DNA of 64,000 nt from Acheta domesticus (taxonomy: Eukaryota > Arthropoda > Insecta > Orthoptera > Gryllidae): contig JAHLJT010008756.1 of NCBI GenBank assembly GCA_031308135.1, positions 66,204,026-66,268,025 on the forward strand. The letters are read 5' to 3'. Made by a program: the position numbers and the translations under genes. Position 1 is the first letter of the stretch. Each line of letters opens with the position of its first letter. Shown here in pieces: positions 1 to 12,129 of the stretch. The notes beneath the pieces were generated by a model, which had not been told where the DNA came from, did no database searches, and saw only the letters and a list, made by a program, of their open reading frames with translations.

Positions 1-489
1 TATGGTCAGATTTCTTTCCAAAACTACCGAATCCATTGTGTTTTCCAAAACTGTCGAAATATACTTTCCGTGGCACGCTGTTCTTCAGTCTCGCTAGTAT
101 CGATTCATGTACACATTGTTTTTATTGACTATAGTTTAATAAATATTTATTCCTTGTCCACAATTGTTTTGGGGGAATGTATCATAAATGAAACCATTAC
201 ACCACACAACGTCCGTCTTTCATTCTTTATTGAAAAAAGGTATCTACATCACCAACAGTTATACTAATATTTTGTTTGTTTTCTTTGCCTCTTCTTTCAC
301 AACTAGCTAAAAACAATAAAACATAAATGCCCAGACAAAAATACTACTAAAAAATAACAAACCTCAATAATACACAGTCACACCTTATTTACATTATGCT
401 AATTTAAATAACTCATTCACATGTACTCTCCTACCATCCATACATTCTATTATGGCCATCTAATTTTACTTTCTTGCTACCGCTTATCA
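1..489. other. Unassigned AT-rich DNA
   Basis: I see no exon, transposon terminus or repeat I can name. The short ORFs have no recognisable composition. TPR exons upstream of 14064 were looked for here and not found. Confidence 0.5.
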
Positions 490-1200
490 GTGGAGAGAAA
501 GTTATGATTTATGAGCAAAATTAATTATAAGCAACCGCTAATGCAATAAAGAGAATGTTACAATAATGAGCGAAATTTTGGCAGAAACCTTTATTACAGG
601 AACCAGGTAACGAAAAAGGATAAATCTACTTGCTAAATGTAGAAAAATAATCCTCTAACATGTGGTGTAGCCAGAATCCATGTTTTGTGTCCTTGATACC
701 GCAAAATCAAAATGACAGCAAAACTTCTGCCCGTCTCTGTCCATCTGTGAACAACACTAGTAGCGAAACTATTCAGATGATTTTCTCCAAAATTGATACT
801 CCCCAAATGACCTGGCTGATGTTGCAAATGTTTTATATTTGTAATTATTAAATTTTGGGAGGTACCTTATATGAAGTCCCTGGGATATTGTTCAAATTTT
901 CAAAAAGATGGCTCAAACATTATTGATTAAATTTTGTCATTAGATAGTGTGAAGGATGTTTAAGAGAATGGTACAGGTCTCATGTTCATTGAAAACCCTG
1001 ATTTTTTCGAAAATTGAATAAGTTCAAAATTTTTTCGGTGTCTTCCTGCAACTAAAATATTAAAGATAGAGATTTTTTCCCTTAATGAAATTTGTTCCGT
1101 AAGGATAGATTTTAAATAAGGTCGGATATAATTTTACGAAAATTTGAGTACTTTTTGCGTAATTTGAGTGAAAGTACGTGTGAGAAAGTTCATGCTGTTT
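490..1200 (+). repeat. Repeat family Y, copy 1
   Basis: This stretch shares ordered blocks with 47280-48640: 'GAGAAAGTTA', then 'GTGGTGTAGCCAGAA', 'TCCTTGATACCG', 'CCGTCT.TGTGAACA', 'TTCTCCAAAATTGATA', 'TTATATGAAG', 'TTTTTTCGG.GTCTT' and 'AAATTTGTTC'. Further parts are near 30150-30470, 33130-33420, 62530-63000 and 63530-63850. No coding capacity is visible. Class is unknown. Confidence 0.65.
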
Positions 1201-1559
1201 TAGTGGCACTAGTTTAGAATCTATTTCTTTTAGTTACTAATCAATCTTGGCCTTGATATATAACCAACAAAAGTTCAAATAAGGTTTAAACATTAGATGT
1301 CAGGGCTATATTCCATCCCTTGCCCCATTGAGACTTCAGGAATCTTCACTTTCTGTCCATTATTCCATATTTTTATTTCACTTTTACTCCGTAACACATG
1401 CAATCATCACTTAATTTGCAGTTCACTTCAAAACTTGAAAACTCATCATTTTCAGTTCTGACCATCCATCTGGGCATATCATCTGTTATAAAACTCTATT
1501 ACTAGCAATTGCTTTACTTATAAATCCAAATTATGTAAATGGACTGACTAAATGTAAGG

Positions 1560-1885
1560 ACTCATAAAATCCTACAGAATTAAAAATCATATATATAAAA
1601 AACAAACAAATGATAATGATATTAAAAATAAATTGTATGTGTATAAACAACAGCTAGACACACAAATTAAAAGTGCTAAAAATGCATATTACAAAGTATA
1701 TTGGAAGAAACAACTGGAAATCCTAAATATTTATGGAACTTTATAAATGAAATTATGAACAAAAGAAAACTTGTATAAAGATCAAATAAATAAATAAATT
1801 ACGTGATAAACAAACTAACACTACCATTGTTAATAAACCAGATATTGCTAATGAATTTAATAAGCTTTTTGTAGAAATTGGAATA
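1560..1885 (+). mobile_element. Non-LTR retrotransposon fragment (endonuclease-RT linker)
   Basis: Broken frames on the + strand read like the linker between the endonuclease and reverse transcriptase of Jockey/CR1/RTE-type LINEs: a Lys/Asn-rich helix ('KSAKNAYYKVYWKKQ') and then 'NKPDIANEFNKLFVEIG', the usual lead-in to the RT domain. There are several frameshifts and stops, and no RT domain follows. Strongly decayed. Confidence 0.6.
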
Positions 1886-3369
1886 ATGATTGCATCAATT
1901 GGATGTTGATTGCATCAACATCTGAATTAGAAACCTTAACTCAAATTAATAATATTAATTGACAATAATATGAATGCAATACATAACCTAACAATAATAT
2001 GAATTTGAACTAGCGGTGCAAATACAGTGTGTACTTTGTTGCATTTAGTTGTGGTTATCTCAGTCATAATTTTTGCGTAGAACATTTGGAGCGAAAATTA
2101 ATAAGCAATAGATTTTTTATTTAAAACTTTAAATGAAAATATATTTTGGGCGTTGAATTCATTGTATAAGGTGTACAGTGTATTTACAAACATATGCAAT
2201 GCGTTTTTTAGCCTTAAAATATTCTGCATAAGCAGTATGTGAGAAAGTAAAATAATTAAAAGTGAATAAATAATTGCATTGACAAACAAATGCAAATAGA
2301 TCCCAAAATACATAATAGTAATTCGTAAACACAATGGTATTGTAATATTCTTAAAATATATAAAAGTATTGGTTTATATTACCGCAAATGAAAGGCAGCT
2401 GTCATTGTCTTCTGTTATCAGTGCAGCATTACAACAATGGGTTACAAGTAACAGTGACGGCTAATTCATATGGGATACACATTTTGCCATTTATCATTGT
2501 TGATACCGCAAGAAAATGAAAGTGGATAGAAAAATAAAACAAATAAAATTAGTATTTTTATATTTATCAAAATTGCTTGATTTTTACATTAATTACTCTC
2601 TATTGCCTTATCTTGTTTAGCAAAGCAAAATCATATTTTCATTTTCACAAAGGACGCAATTTAAAATGAAATAACATAAATATAATATAAACATAATAAA
2701 TAATAATAGTTAAATGAAGTATGAAATAATATACAATTTCTAACTTATGTAGCATCCAACTGCGCAGCATCACCGTTCATTTTACATTCACGAAGCACAG
2801 TAAATTGGTAACAGGTAACACATGTTTGTCGCCAAATTACACAAAACATTCGTATTGTCAAAAAATTCAACGTGACCTAATTTAAAGATCTTTCATGAAC
2901 ACATTTCATTTAGGGGAAAAAATGCATCATAATTGTTGTTGTACAGGGTGGCCAGCGAACCTGGAATCCTTGAAAACCGGGAATTTGAAAAAAAAACCTG
3001 GAAGAACCGGGAATTGGAATTGAAAACTGGGATTTTCCGTTATTTTCAGATTTATCCCTAACATTTACCACAAATTAACATACCATCGAGGATTGCACAA
3101 TCTTTGAGTCGCACAGAACACAACTTCAAACACTCCCACGTTACTTTAATTACTTTAATTTACTTTACTACTTTACGTTACTTTAATTTACTTTAATTGA
3201 TTGAAAATTGTGAAAGTTGGAACTTTTTAGATATGGGATAATGTAAGAAAAATCAATTACCAGGAATGTGAAAAAGAAAATTTAAGATAGTGCATTTACA
3301 GTTTATTAATAAAATTTTTCTTTAAAATTGCCCCGAAGCATACATTGCATCTTCAACATCTTTTTTCTT

Positions 3370-5000
3370 TACTTCTTTTATTGACTTGACAAACCTTTTC
3401 TTCTTTGATTGACTTGGCTTTTTTTAAGCACTTTTAAAGTCTGTTTGCAATGCCATTTCACTTTTGTGGAGACAATGTTTGTCTCTCATATGTTTATTTT
3501 CTTAGGAGATATCACTTTGATTCCTGAAGCATGCTCTTTGACTCTTTCACTGGCCTCACATCCCATATTGAACTGGGACACTGCTGATATCAGCAATTTC
3601 AATATTTTTTCTGGAAAGAAATGTTTCTTTGGGGCACTTGCTCCAAACAAAACTATGCAAACTTTCATTTGCATTTTGTGTTTTCCCATACACACATTCC
3701 AGTAATTCATTTTTTGCAAGCCTCTGATACATAGGAATTATTTTACAAATAACACTGGGATACTACAGTTTTCATGTTGTATTTGCCATGTTTTGAAATT
3801 TCATTCCCATGAGCTCGATTGTAGAAGCACCATGAATTTTCTTCTTTAGGGCATTTAAAATGCAATGGCTTCAAGTCTGTTGGCATTGCATGGTATAAGG
3901 TGGCAAGTATTGCAGACTTCATCTTCTGCACATCTGGAATATTCTTCTGGATGGCATTGCGATAATTTGCTAAGACAAATAATTATGTCATCCTTTAAAT
4001 TGACTTGCTTTTTACCAAGTGTAACACCCTTCACTTTCTATTCTTGGATTGTTTTTGTAAGCCGGTTTTAAATCTTTACATCACATGTTTTATACATTCT
4101 TCTTTTCTAATAATAAAGTTGTCTCCATAGATGTTTAGTTTCAGATGGTGATTGAAAGTCTTTGCATCATCATCCGACAGTATTGTTGTATATCTAAAAT
4201 GATGAGACAGGACCCTCTTGCAGCTACATGCATTGCATTTGAAGATCCATTAAAAATTACTAATTATGAATTTCTTTCCATTTTTTATATTCACAGCATT
4301 TTGTCTCATAATTTGCTCTTGTTCTTTTCACAAGTGCCACAGTATTTTGACAACACATGAAAATCAGCCACAAGACCAGTCAAGATATCCATTTCATAAT
4401 GAGTCAACAATTCCCATTTCATAACGAGATGTAGTGCCTCGTTTATGCCATGTTCCATCATACAATACTAATAAATTTATAACTTCATCACTTACTGAAT
4501 CTAGAACATCTATGTAAGTTTCATGTATGGCTGCATATGAAAGCCTCAAAATTTCCTCTTATTTTTGCATTATTTTTAATAACAGAGAGAACATGAGAAT
4601 TGTAAATTGAAACATTAATTCATGGTAAACCAATTACCATTGAAACTGCTCTATTGCTGAATGCCCCCTACCTATTTGCAAAGCATCCACAATTTTCCTA
4701 TTCACTTCATTTGGTGGCCTACTACAAGATGATGTTACAGGTACACGATGGCTATTTGAAATTTTATTTAACAATTGTTCACAATTATTACACTTGTTCA
4801 CTAACTGAAAAGCAAATTACATTGATTGTTGTACTTCAATGCATACATTTGAGGATCAACAGACAGCACTCACACGTATCCTTTCAGTAAATGTTCCCAA
4901 ACACACTTGTGAAGTAACATGTAAGTGCAATTCTCTTCTTCGGATATTTCACTGTTCAGCAGGAAAAACATCAGTGAACTTGGAATGAATGTTCGCACTG
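3370..5000 (-). pseudogene. Mutator-like transposase remnant
   Basis: Read on the - strand across several frameshifts and stops, in order: 'IVDALQIGRGHSAIEQF', 'LYDGTWHKRGTTSRY' (about 4460-4420), 'LSKYCGTCEK', 'ECIKHV' and 'VKGVTLGKK', then 'MKSAILATLYHAMPTDLKP' with 'CPKEENSWCFYNRA' (about 3931-3810), and 'ILKLLISAVSQFNMG' (about 3610). This order matches the arthropod Mutator-like transposase family, with DGTW..RG and C-P-(3-4)-SWC motifs. Not functional: stops throughout, and the NESFN region is altered. Confidence 0.7.
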
Positions 5001-6635
5001 GCTGATGGCTTGACCGGTGAGATTTTGGCAGAAAATGAACAATGCTTGAAATCTGATACTAAAAAAGTTTCTACTTCCTCAGCACTGGCATTTGTGACTG
5101 CACTCTCCTGCAGTTTCTTCTTTACAAAAGCTGCATTTTTATTACCACTGCACTCTTCTGCACCGAAATAATTCTAACCTGAACTAGCCGACGGAAAATA
5201 AATTGAGAATATTAAAAACCACCTACCAAATAACTATGTTATAGAAAAGTTAAAATAAAGAAACTAATGTGAATAATAGTTTGGAATTCTTGGTTTAAAA
5301 CGAAAGTTCGCAACAAATCTTGTTAATGGCGTTAACGACCACTTAACATTAGAAACATTAAATTTCTGACAGATTTCGAATTAAAGATTTGCGCCATGGA
5401 AGTCCGTCGGCTCGCGCATGGACTCGCTCGACTCCGCTCGGGTGTCTTCGTGTACGTTCGTGGCTCCTCATTTTGCTCTCCCGAGACACAAGTATAAAAA
5501 CCCATGTATAGGTATAGTATCCTGCGGATGTCAAAATTCCGTTGCAAACGACGACCATAAAATGAAAATCTCCTGTAGCTCAAAAACTCAAAAGCTATGA
5601 AGTACTGCTGCATGGGTGTTACAGACTTATTGCTATATGAAAGTACCTATAAGTTAAGCAACACCTTAATTTTAATTTAGTACTCAAGAGAAAGGGAACA
5701 AGTCATGTCTTTCCAATTTTTAGGACGGGAACATTAAATAATACTCGCATGTGTCATATAATTCTGTCCAATTTTTCTGTGTGAATTTGCTAATGATTGT
5801 AGACAGTTACGACATGATTACTTTCTTCACAGTACTATTTCCCTTGGCTTAAATAACTTTCCAACAAGGAAAAAATTGCATATTTGCCTTGTTTCCTTTC
5901 CCCTCGTGCTGATTCAATTGTAAACAATGTTTGGAGCCTTTATTAATATCAGCGGGCGTTTTCTTGAGACCTCATTTAGTTAGATGCGTGAGTAGTGTGT
6001 GTGTGTGTGTGTGTGGGGGGGTGTAATTTTGACCACAGGTCTCTGATATCAAATCCGTAGCTCATTTTTCCAAGCCAAATAATTTCTATTGTACAGGAGC
6101 GAACACTTCTGGTTATCAGATTTTGTTAACAATGTTCGTTGTTATCACTTATTCATAATTCAACTAATGTTAGTAAAAAAGTGAAGGTAAGTATTCCAGA
6201 GCTCAAGGAAAAACATGCGCGTATATCACACATACACAGCAAAGGAATAAAATAACAAAATCAACGAAATACTATGTACGCATTTGATGCACTCTGACCT
6301 CGCAACAAGAGTTTAGAGTCGTCGAGAAATCGTTGATAGCAGGGTGTACTGGTGGGTTAGAATTTAAGGAATATTTTGATAATCGTAAAGCGAAACGACC
6401 GTAAAAAAGGGTAACACAACGTTAAACGTGCGTTTAGTGAGCACATGAAAATCAATTAATATATTTTACTCGTTTATTGTCACATGTTACTAAGCTCGTG
6501 CTTATGATTAACACATGGAGAAACTTATTTAACGGTCATTATCTTCGTATTCATTGTATTCAGTTCATAGCTAGAGCCTGTATCTTGTGGATTCGCTAAA
6601 TCATTGGATACAGTCTTATTTTAATGTCGTAAGAC

Positions 6636-6892
6636 TATACTGCGATTTTTCTAAGAGCGACCCTCAAGGCCACTCAAATCCCGTCTTCGCGATGGAAAAT
6701 GTCACGGCATTTCACGTCTTTTCTCGGTCTTGCCGGTAGAAGTCGCATGATCGCAAGCACTGTTTCATACGGTCGCGATCGTGCGAAATCTAGCGGAACG
6801 ACTGAGAAAGACGCGAAATGCCGTGACATATTCCATCGCGAAGATGGGATTTGAGTGGCCTTGAGGGTCGCTCTTAGAAAAACCGCAGTATA
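6636..6892. mobile_element. Palindromic MITE, copy A (257 bp)
   Basis: The two halves are inverted repeats. The left arm begins TACTGCGATTTTTCTAAGAG and the right arm is its reverse complement with one change in the first 45 bases. Pairing continues to about 80 bp per arm with a few mismatches and more loosely into the centre. It is flanked by TA dinucleotides, as for Tc1/mariner-type MITEs. It lies inside the candidate 2946-7741 element, in the opposite orientation to copy B. Confidence 0.85.
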
Positions 6893-7741
6893 CACGGAAA
6901 GTTAGAAAACATTTAAGCATTTTAATATTGTAAGAATCAAACAATTAAAACAGACGATTAAATGTTATCTATCCATTGAAATTGTGTTGAGCATAAAAAA
7001 ACAAAATATCTTTTGAAAAAAAATGGAAATTCATAACAAAATTTAAATCGTCCAGAAACTATTGTGACTAAAACTATATTATCACTGAACAATTTGTTAA
7101 AATTGTTTTATTGCAAAATCGATTGTGTAATCTTCAAAATTCCAAAATTTAAGATATCTGTGATGTTTCAAGCAAATGTGAAGATTTATTCTTTCCGAAA
7201 ATTCAAAAGTATTATTAAAATCTCTGATCTTAGTGTTATTGAGCGTACTTTTCGTGTGCGTCATTTAATACACAGGTATCCTCTAAATTTGTGAGAAACA
7301 ATTAGTAGACCTGGTATCGACAACAGAATATCCATTTTGAAAAAATCTTCCTACTTGCGTGTTAAAAACTGTTATTCGAGGTGGAACCAACATTTTCCGA
7401 AACCGATTAAAGGAATACGGTTCTTCAAACCCTGCGTTGGTAAGAGCTTCGAGATCGACTTTTCGGCTGAAATTATACTTTCTTTAAGCATTTCAGGACT
7501 GAACATTAGTAACAGATGATTCGTAGAAAAACGAGTTTTCTTAAAAAGCTCGTTTTTCTACAAAATTCTACACTCTAGTATTCGTTTGCAAACGAAAAGT
7601 CGTGAGCATAGTACGGAGAAGTATTAAACAGAAAAAAGTATGTTGTAATGGACGAAACAACCTACAAAATTTATGTTCTCAGATCTGGAAAACCGGGAAA
7701 AATACGGGAATTCCAAAAAGCCAGAACGCTGGTTACCCTGA

Positions 7742-8393
7742 GACGCAATTATTCGTTACGTAAACTGCGTAATCTGTGCGGTGGATGCCGAGAAAACTTA
7801 CCCGAAATATAATTCTATATTATAGATGTGCGTAATACTTATCGTCTTCGCAACATATTTTTATGTCAACATTATGAGTTTCGTGGCATGGAAAGGCAAT
7901 GTAAAAACAAGTCCTAACCGACTAGACCCTATACGCGAGTATAAGGGGATAACGAATTTTTTCCAATGTGATATTTAGGGGGAAAACCATTCTTACATGC
8001 GGGCAATGTTGCCAGACGTACCAGGATGAAGACACCCTGGTACGCTTAAATACCTGGATTTTAAGTCCACGGTAACTGATGTACGATTTAAGATTTGTAC
8101 AATAATATAAAAAACTACAATATTACAAATAACTATGATATTGGTGAAAACAATGCCATAAAAACATTAAGGCTGACATAGGAAGGTCATTTTTTAGTAC
8201 ATATTAGATTATAAAATTAATCGATATCTAGTAAAATTTAACGATCTTTGCGTGCGTGTTAAAAGTATAATAGAGTTGTAACAATCAGAAAATAAATCAA
8301 TTGACATTGGTACCAGGAATTTAGGTGAAAGTACCAGTTGTTTTGGAGGTCGGTACATTTAATCTGGCAACGCTGCATGCGGGTAAATTCGGC
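7742..8393 (+). repeat. Family X fragment (3' part), split by a hAT MITE
   Basis: Blocks such as 'CAACATTATGAGTT', 'ATGGAAAGGCAATGT', 'TATAAG' and 'GTGATATTTAGGG' occur in the same order as in the X copies ending at 29925 and 59393. The terminal CTTACATGCGGGTAAATTCGG is interrupted at 8004-8375 by a later insertion. Removing that insertion restores an X-like terminus. Confidence 0.65.
8004..8375. mobile_element. hAT-type MITE (372 bp) with 8-bp duplication
   Basis: Left end CAATGTTGCCAGACGTACC and right end (reverse complement) CAGCGTTGCCAGATTAAATG share the core GTTGCCAGA. The 8-mer CATGCGGG flanks it on both sides (7996-8003 and 8376-8383). An 8-bp duplication and CA(G)nGTTGCCAG ends are typical of hAT elements. 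There is no coding capacity. Confidence 0.82.
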
Positions 8394-8801
8394 AATCTGG
8401 TTCTTGAGATTGCGGAAAGCTATTTGAAAGTGATAACGCAGATATGCCTGATTGTTTTTTAATCTTGTCTGTTTTTATCTAGGTATAAGGTTACTAAAAC
8501 AATACAAAATGTAATTAAAACTTTACTAAATTGTTTATTTTCCTGAAATTGACAGTCATGTCCTATAGGACAGTCATATAGGTCGTCAGGCAAATATGGG
8601 GTAATGAAGAAGGCATATTATGAACAAAATAAAAATTTAAGTTCAACAACTTTTATTGGACACACGTTAGTCAATAATCTCTCAGTTATTGAATATTACT
8701 CAGAAAAGTGAGTAAATTAATTTTTGCAATGTTTATAAAGAACTATGCAGAGTAATTATTTTGCAAAGTAAACACAAATGTTTACAAACAATTTTAGCCC
8801 T

Positions 8802-9058
8802 TATACTGCGATTTTTGTAGGAAGAGCTCTCAAGATAACTCAAATCCCATCTTCGCGATGGAATATATCACGGCATTTCGTATCATTCACAGTCGTTCCG
8901 CTAGATTTCGCACGATCGCGACCGTATGAAGCAGTGCTTGCGATCATGCGACTTCTACCGACAAGACCGAGAAAAGACGCGAAATGCCGTGACATATTCC
9001 ATCGCGAAGATGGGATTTGAGTTATCTTCAGAGCTCTTCCTACAAAAATCGCAGTATA
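8802..9058. mobile_element. Palindromic MITE, copy B (257 bp)
   Basis: It has the same length and terminal TATACTGCGATTTTT as copy A, with the inner part inverted relative to A. The arms pair with a single mismatch over the outer 45 bases, although this outer arm differs from that of A at 10 of 25 positions. TA flanks. An open frame runs through both copies but is most easily explained by shared repeat sequence. Confidence 0.85.
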
Positions 9059-9814
9059 GCTGCTGACATGAGAAGTTACTCACACTGATACCAACGTGGA
9101 GTCCTGTGGATACCAACATGTTTCAAATATTACAGTATTGATTTGTATTTCGAATGAAGAACATTGAAACTTGTGATTAATGATGACTAATGAAAACATT
9201 AATCAGGATATATTTGTTAATTATTGATCTAATGAGAGAATATCATGTGATAAGGAATGGTTGAATAAAGTTATGTAGACCTTTAATTTAACAAATTTAT
9301 CTTCATAATAAAAATGTATTGAACATTAAAAAATGTATTAATGAAAACTACTCTAACTTAAGAACTGAAAATCAAGTACAAAAATCTTACTATCGCAAGC
9401 ACTAAAATTCTGACCCAAGTCAGAATTTTAGTCATCTTTAGTTAGTCATCTTTTTCTGCACAACTCTTGCACACTATTTGGTTCTTTCCATTACAGTATT
9501 TTGCATTCTGAGTTATTTCGTATTTGTGTTCTTCATTCTCAAGAAATTCCTATTCGTTTTCATCTTCCAGATTCTAAACAAAATTGTCCGTATGATGAGT
9601 AATGGTTATTTTCAATGTGATGATCTGCAGATACTCTCAAGACTACTGTATGTTTGCTCCACACATTGTGCAATATTTTCTTCCAAATCATGGTCATTAA
9701 TATTTACACACTCACTCAAATGACTAGACATGTTTTTCTGAACATTGTACATTCTTCAGAGATGCAACAGAACAAAATGTACTACTGGCAAAGGGCGAAG
9801 GGCACTCAGTCAAA

Positions 9815-10043
9815 GTTACACTGCTACTGATGTGGAGTCCCTAGGTCTCCTGCATGCCAATAATGGCGGATAATTTTCCTGAAAAGCATTCTACAACAGT
9901 AACCTCGTGAACTATTACTTAAAACTGTAGGAGGAAAAGGTACAAGAAGAAGCAATGTTATAAAAAAAACGTACATGCACGTATTCAAAGTTTTGCAAAG
10001 TCCGAGGAGTCCCAGGGACTCCATGTCAGTAGCAGAGGGTTAA
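9815..10043. mobile_element. Short inverted-repeat element, piggyBac-like end
   Basis: The left part 'CTGCTACTGATGTGGAGTCC' is repeated inverted near 10040-10005 as CTGCTACTGACATGGAGTCC. The right end reads, inverted, TTAACCCTCTGCTACTG, that is TTAA plus CCCT as in piggyBac termini. It may be a MITE, or one end of the neighbouring piggyBac remnant. The left boundary is uncertain. Confidence 0.45.
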
Positions 10044-10229
10044 AACAGGGTCTGTAATAATGAAAACTGTGATAGAAGGCAAATTTATGTAGTATAATGA
10101 AGTACAATAATTAAATAAATAAAAACTACGAAAAGAATGAAAATCTCAAATAACCTTTGGTCAGGCTTTAACATATTTAGGTGTATAAGAAATTGCACAA
10201 ACTAATAACCAAAACAATTATACATTATA

Positions 10230-11390
10230 TACTTATGATTTTGGGTGAAATGTTACGAAACATTTCACATCGTACCCCACAGCACATTTTGTGCATCGAG
10301 TTGTGCATTGCATGTGACATTGCCTGCATAGAGTTTGCTTCTCTTGGGGAGAAACAAAATTATCCATTCTATCAAATCTTGAATCAATATGTTTTGGGTG
10401 GCCTGCCGGACCATGCACTGCAACCTTTTCCACAAGTTGTAAGTTACAAATGAGTTTCCTTCTGAAAGACAAGTGATCTAACTTGCCACCATTTGGGCGG
10501 TGCAATTGCTATGCATTTTGTTCTTCATTGTCGATATAATTTGTGACAAGGGGAAAATACCATTTCTTTCCTCGCATGTTCTTATTCTATTGATCTACAC
10601 CTCCCATATGTTTGTTTGTAGATGAGGTGAGGCTGAGGAAGGACAAATTTCTCTCTTTGAGAGAAACTTTTTACGAAATGAATTGGATGAATTCCAATAA
10701 TATTGGATGCTGCTGTAATAATGTCGTTCCACTACATGACTCAAATATCTTTCTGAATTTGTTTTAAAGTCAGTTTCCTCATTCTGTTTCATTGCAGAAA
10801 TCTCCTTTAAGGGACATATTGTGATGCGGTTGTCATGCACTGCACAAGTTGCTTTTATTTTTCTTTCATTGTTCTTCCGGCAATGGAAGGACTCCAGAAA
10901 AGTTATCAAACTTTAAATGGTAGGGAAATTCACCATCTAAGGCTAATACATCACAGTACTGTAAGAAAGTACTTCCCCCTAAAGCAAAATCTTTGTATGT
11001 ATGATTGAGGGTTGTGGATTTCCCTTTTTAAGGATCTTTCCAAATTTCATCACTGTTCAATGTGACTTCAACTCAAATTTTATACCCGTATCATATGGGT
11101 TTTCCTCTAATAAACTGTTTTAGGGCACCATTGATTCATAGACTGACTGGTCTTTTGCATGTGGAGCTTGCTCTAAAACTGTACTATTCAATGTGTCAAA
11201 CAGAGAACAAAATTTTGCATACTTGTCCTCTTTATTGAGATTGTCATTCTCACACACATGAAAATTTGTCATAATAAATTCAAAACAATCTCTAGAAATC
11301 AATGTCACTATCAGTTCATTTTGAGTGTCAAGTGCATTTTCCAATACATCCTTATTATCTTCTACATCTATTCTTTCTTTTTCCCAAACG
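10230..11390 (-). pseudogene. piggyBac-type transposase remnant
   Basis: On the - strand, in order: 'LISRDCFEFIMTNFHVCEND' and 'NKEDKYAKF...SVYESMVP' (11344-11120), 'KQFIRGKPI' (about 11115-11090), 'YKDFALGGSTFLQYCDVLAL', 'GEFPYHLKFDNF', 'KIKATCAVHDNRITICPL' (10870-10800), and a C-terminal Cys-rich 'CRQCHMQCTTRCTKCAVGYD' (about 10330-10270). This is the domain order of piggyBac (PGBD) transposases with their terminal zinc finger. It has multiple frameshifts. The Asp expected in D-E-S-M-V-P is Tyr here. Not functional. Confidence 0.8.
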
Positions 11391-12129
11391 AGTCAAAATT
11401 TCATTCATTGTAAATGTACTGCAAAAAAGTAAAATTTACAGTATTTACTAATGTTTTGCAAAGATGTTTTAAAACATGATTAAAAAATTATTAAAAATAG
11501 AAACCAGACAATTATCTGCGTTAAAAAAAGTATATTTTCCTTGCGACCTACATGTAAATACCAAATTTCTAGTCATAATATCCAATGAATAAATACTAAA
11601 TTTGTTTATACTACTACACTAATATGATTACTGTGATGTTTTCTTTTTAATAAAATAAATTGCAAACTAATTCCTTAAACAATATATGAACATTATGAAC
11701 TTATCTTCTCTTGAGCACAATGATGAAGCCAATTTTCAGGACGCTGAAATTCACGCTTGTGCAACTGAAAACACTACTAAAGAAATGAGCAAGTTTAAAC
11801 ATGTATCAGTCCTTTGAAGCCTTCAGACACGATATGAGCTACTGACGTCTCTCGAAAACATAAAGAACAAACTCAATAATTCAAAAACTAATGACCGTAC
11901 AAGTGACCTAAATGTAGGATGTCAGGTGTATCTGGGTTGAGAACATTTTATTCACAACATGATTATTTATGTAACAATTGTAACCAGACTTACATTTTAG
12001 TTCAGTGATCATATTGTGCACTAACATTAATAAAAAAATACAGTGCAAGTATGCAAACATTTGTATTATTTCCATTAAAAATATTTGGTAACTTGTGAAA
12101 TGAAGCATTTCTAGACCCCAATTGAAATA

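Larger units (their letters stand above)
2946..7741. mobile_element. Candidate 4.8-kb DNA transposon with CAGGG..CCAGCG ends
   Basis: The left end CAGGGTGGCCAGCGAACC and the reverse complement of the right end, CAGGGTAACCAGCGTTC, form imperfect terminal inverted repeats followed by GGAAT/CCGGG-rich subterminal sequence on both sides. Between them lies a decayed Mutator-like transposase on the - strand and a nested 257-bp MITE. No target-site duplication is obvious, so pairing of the two ends is tentative. A third related end is at about 50470. Confidence 0.45.

Noticed and set aside
6674..9020. Similar peptides (about 67 residues) from both palindromic MITEs
   Set aside because: The frame stays open in both copies, but the sequence is mostly a palindrome shared by descent. 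There is no start context, domain or separate evidence of protein selection.
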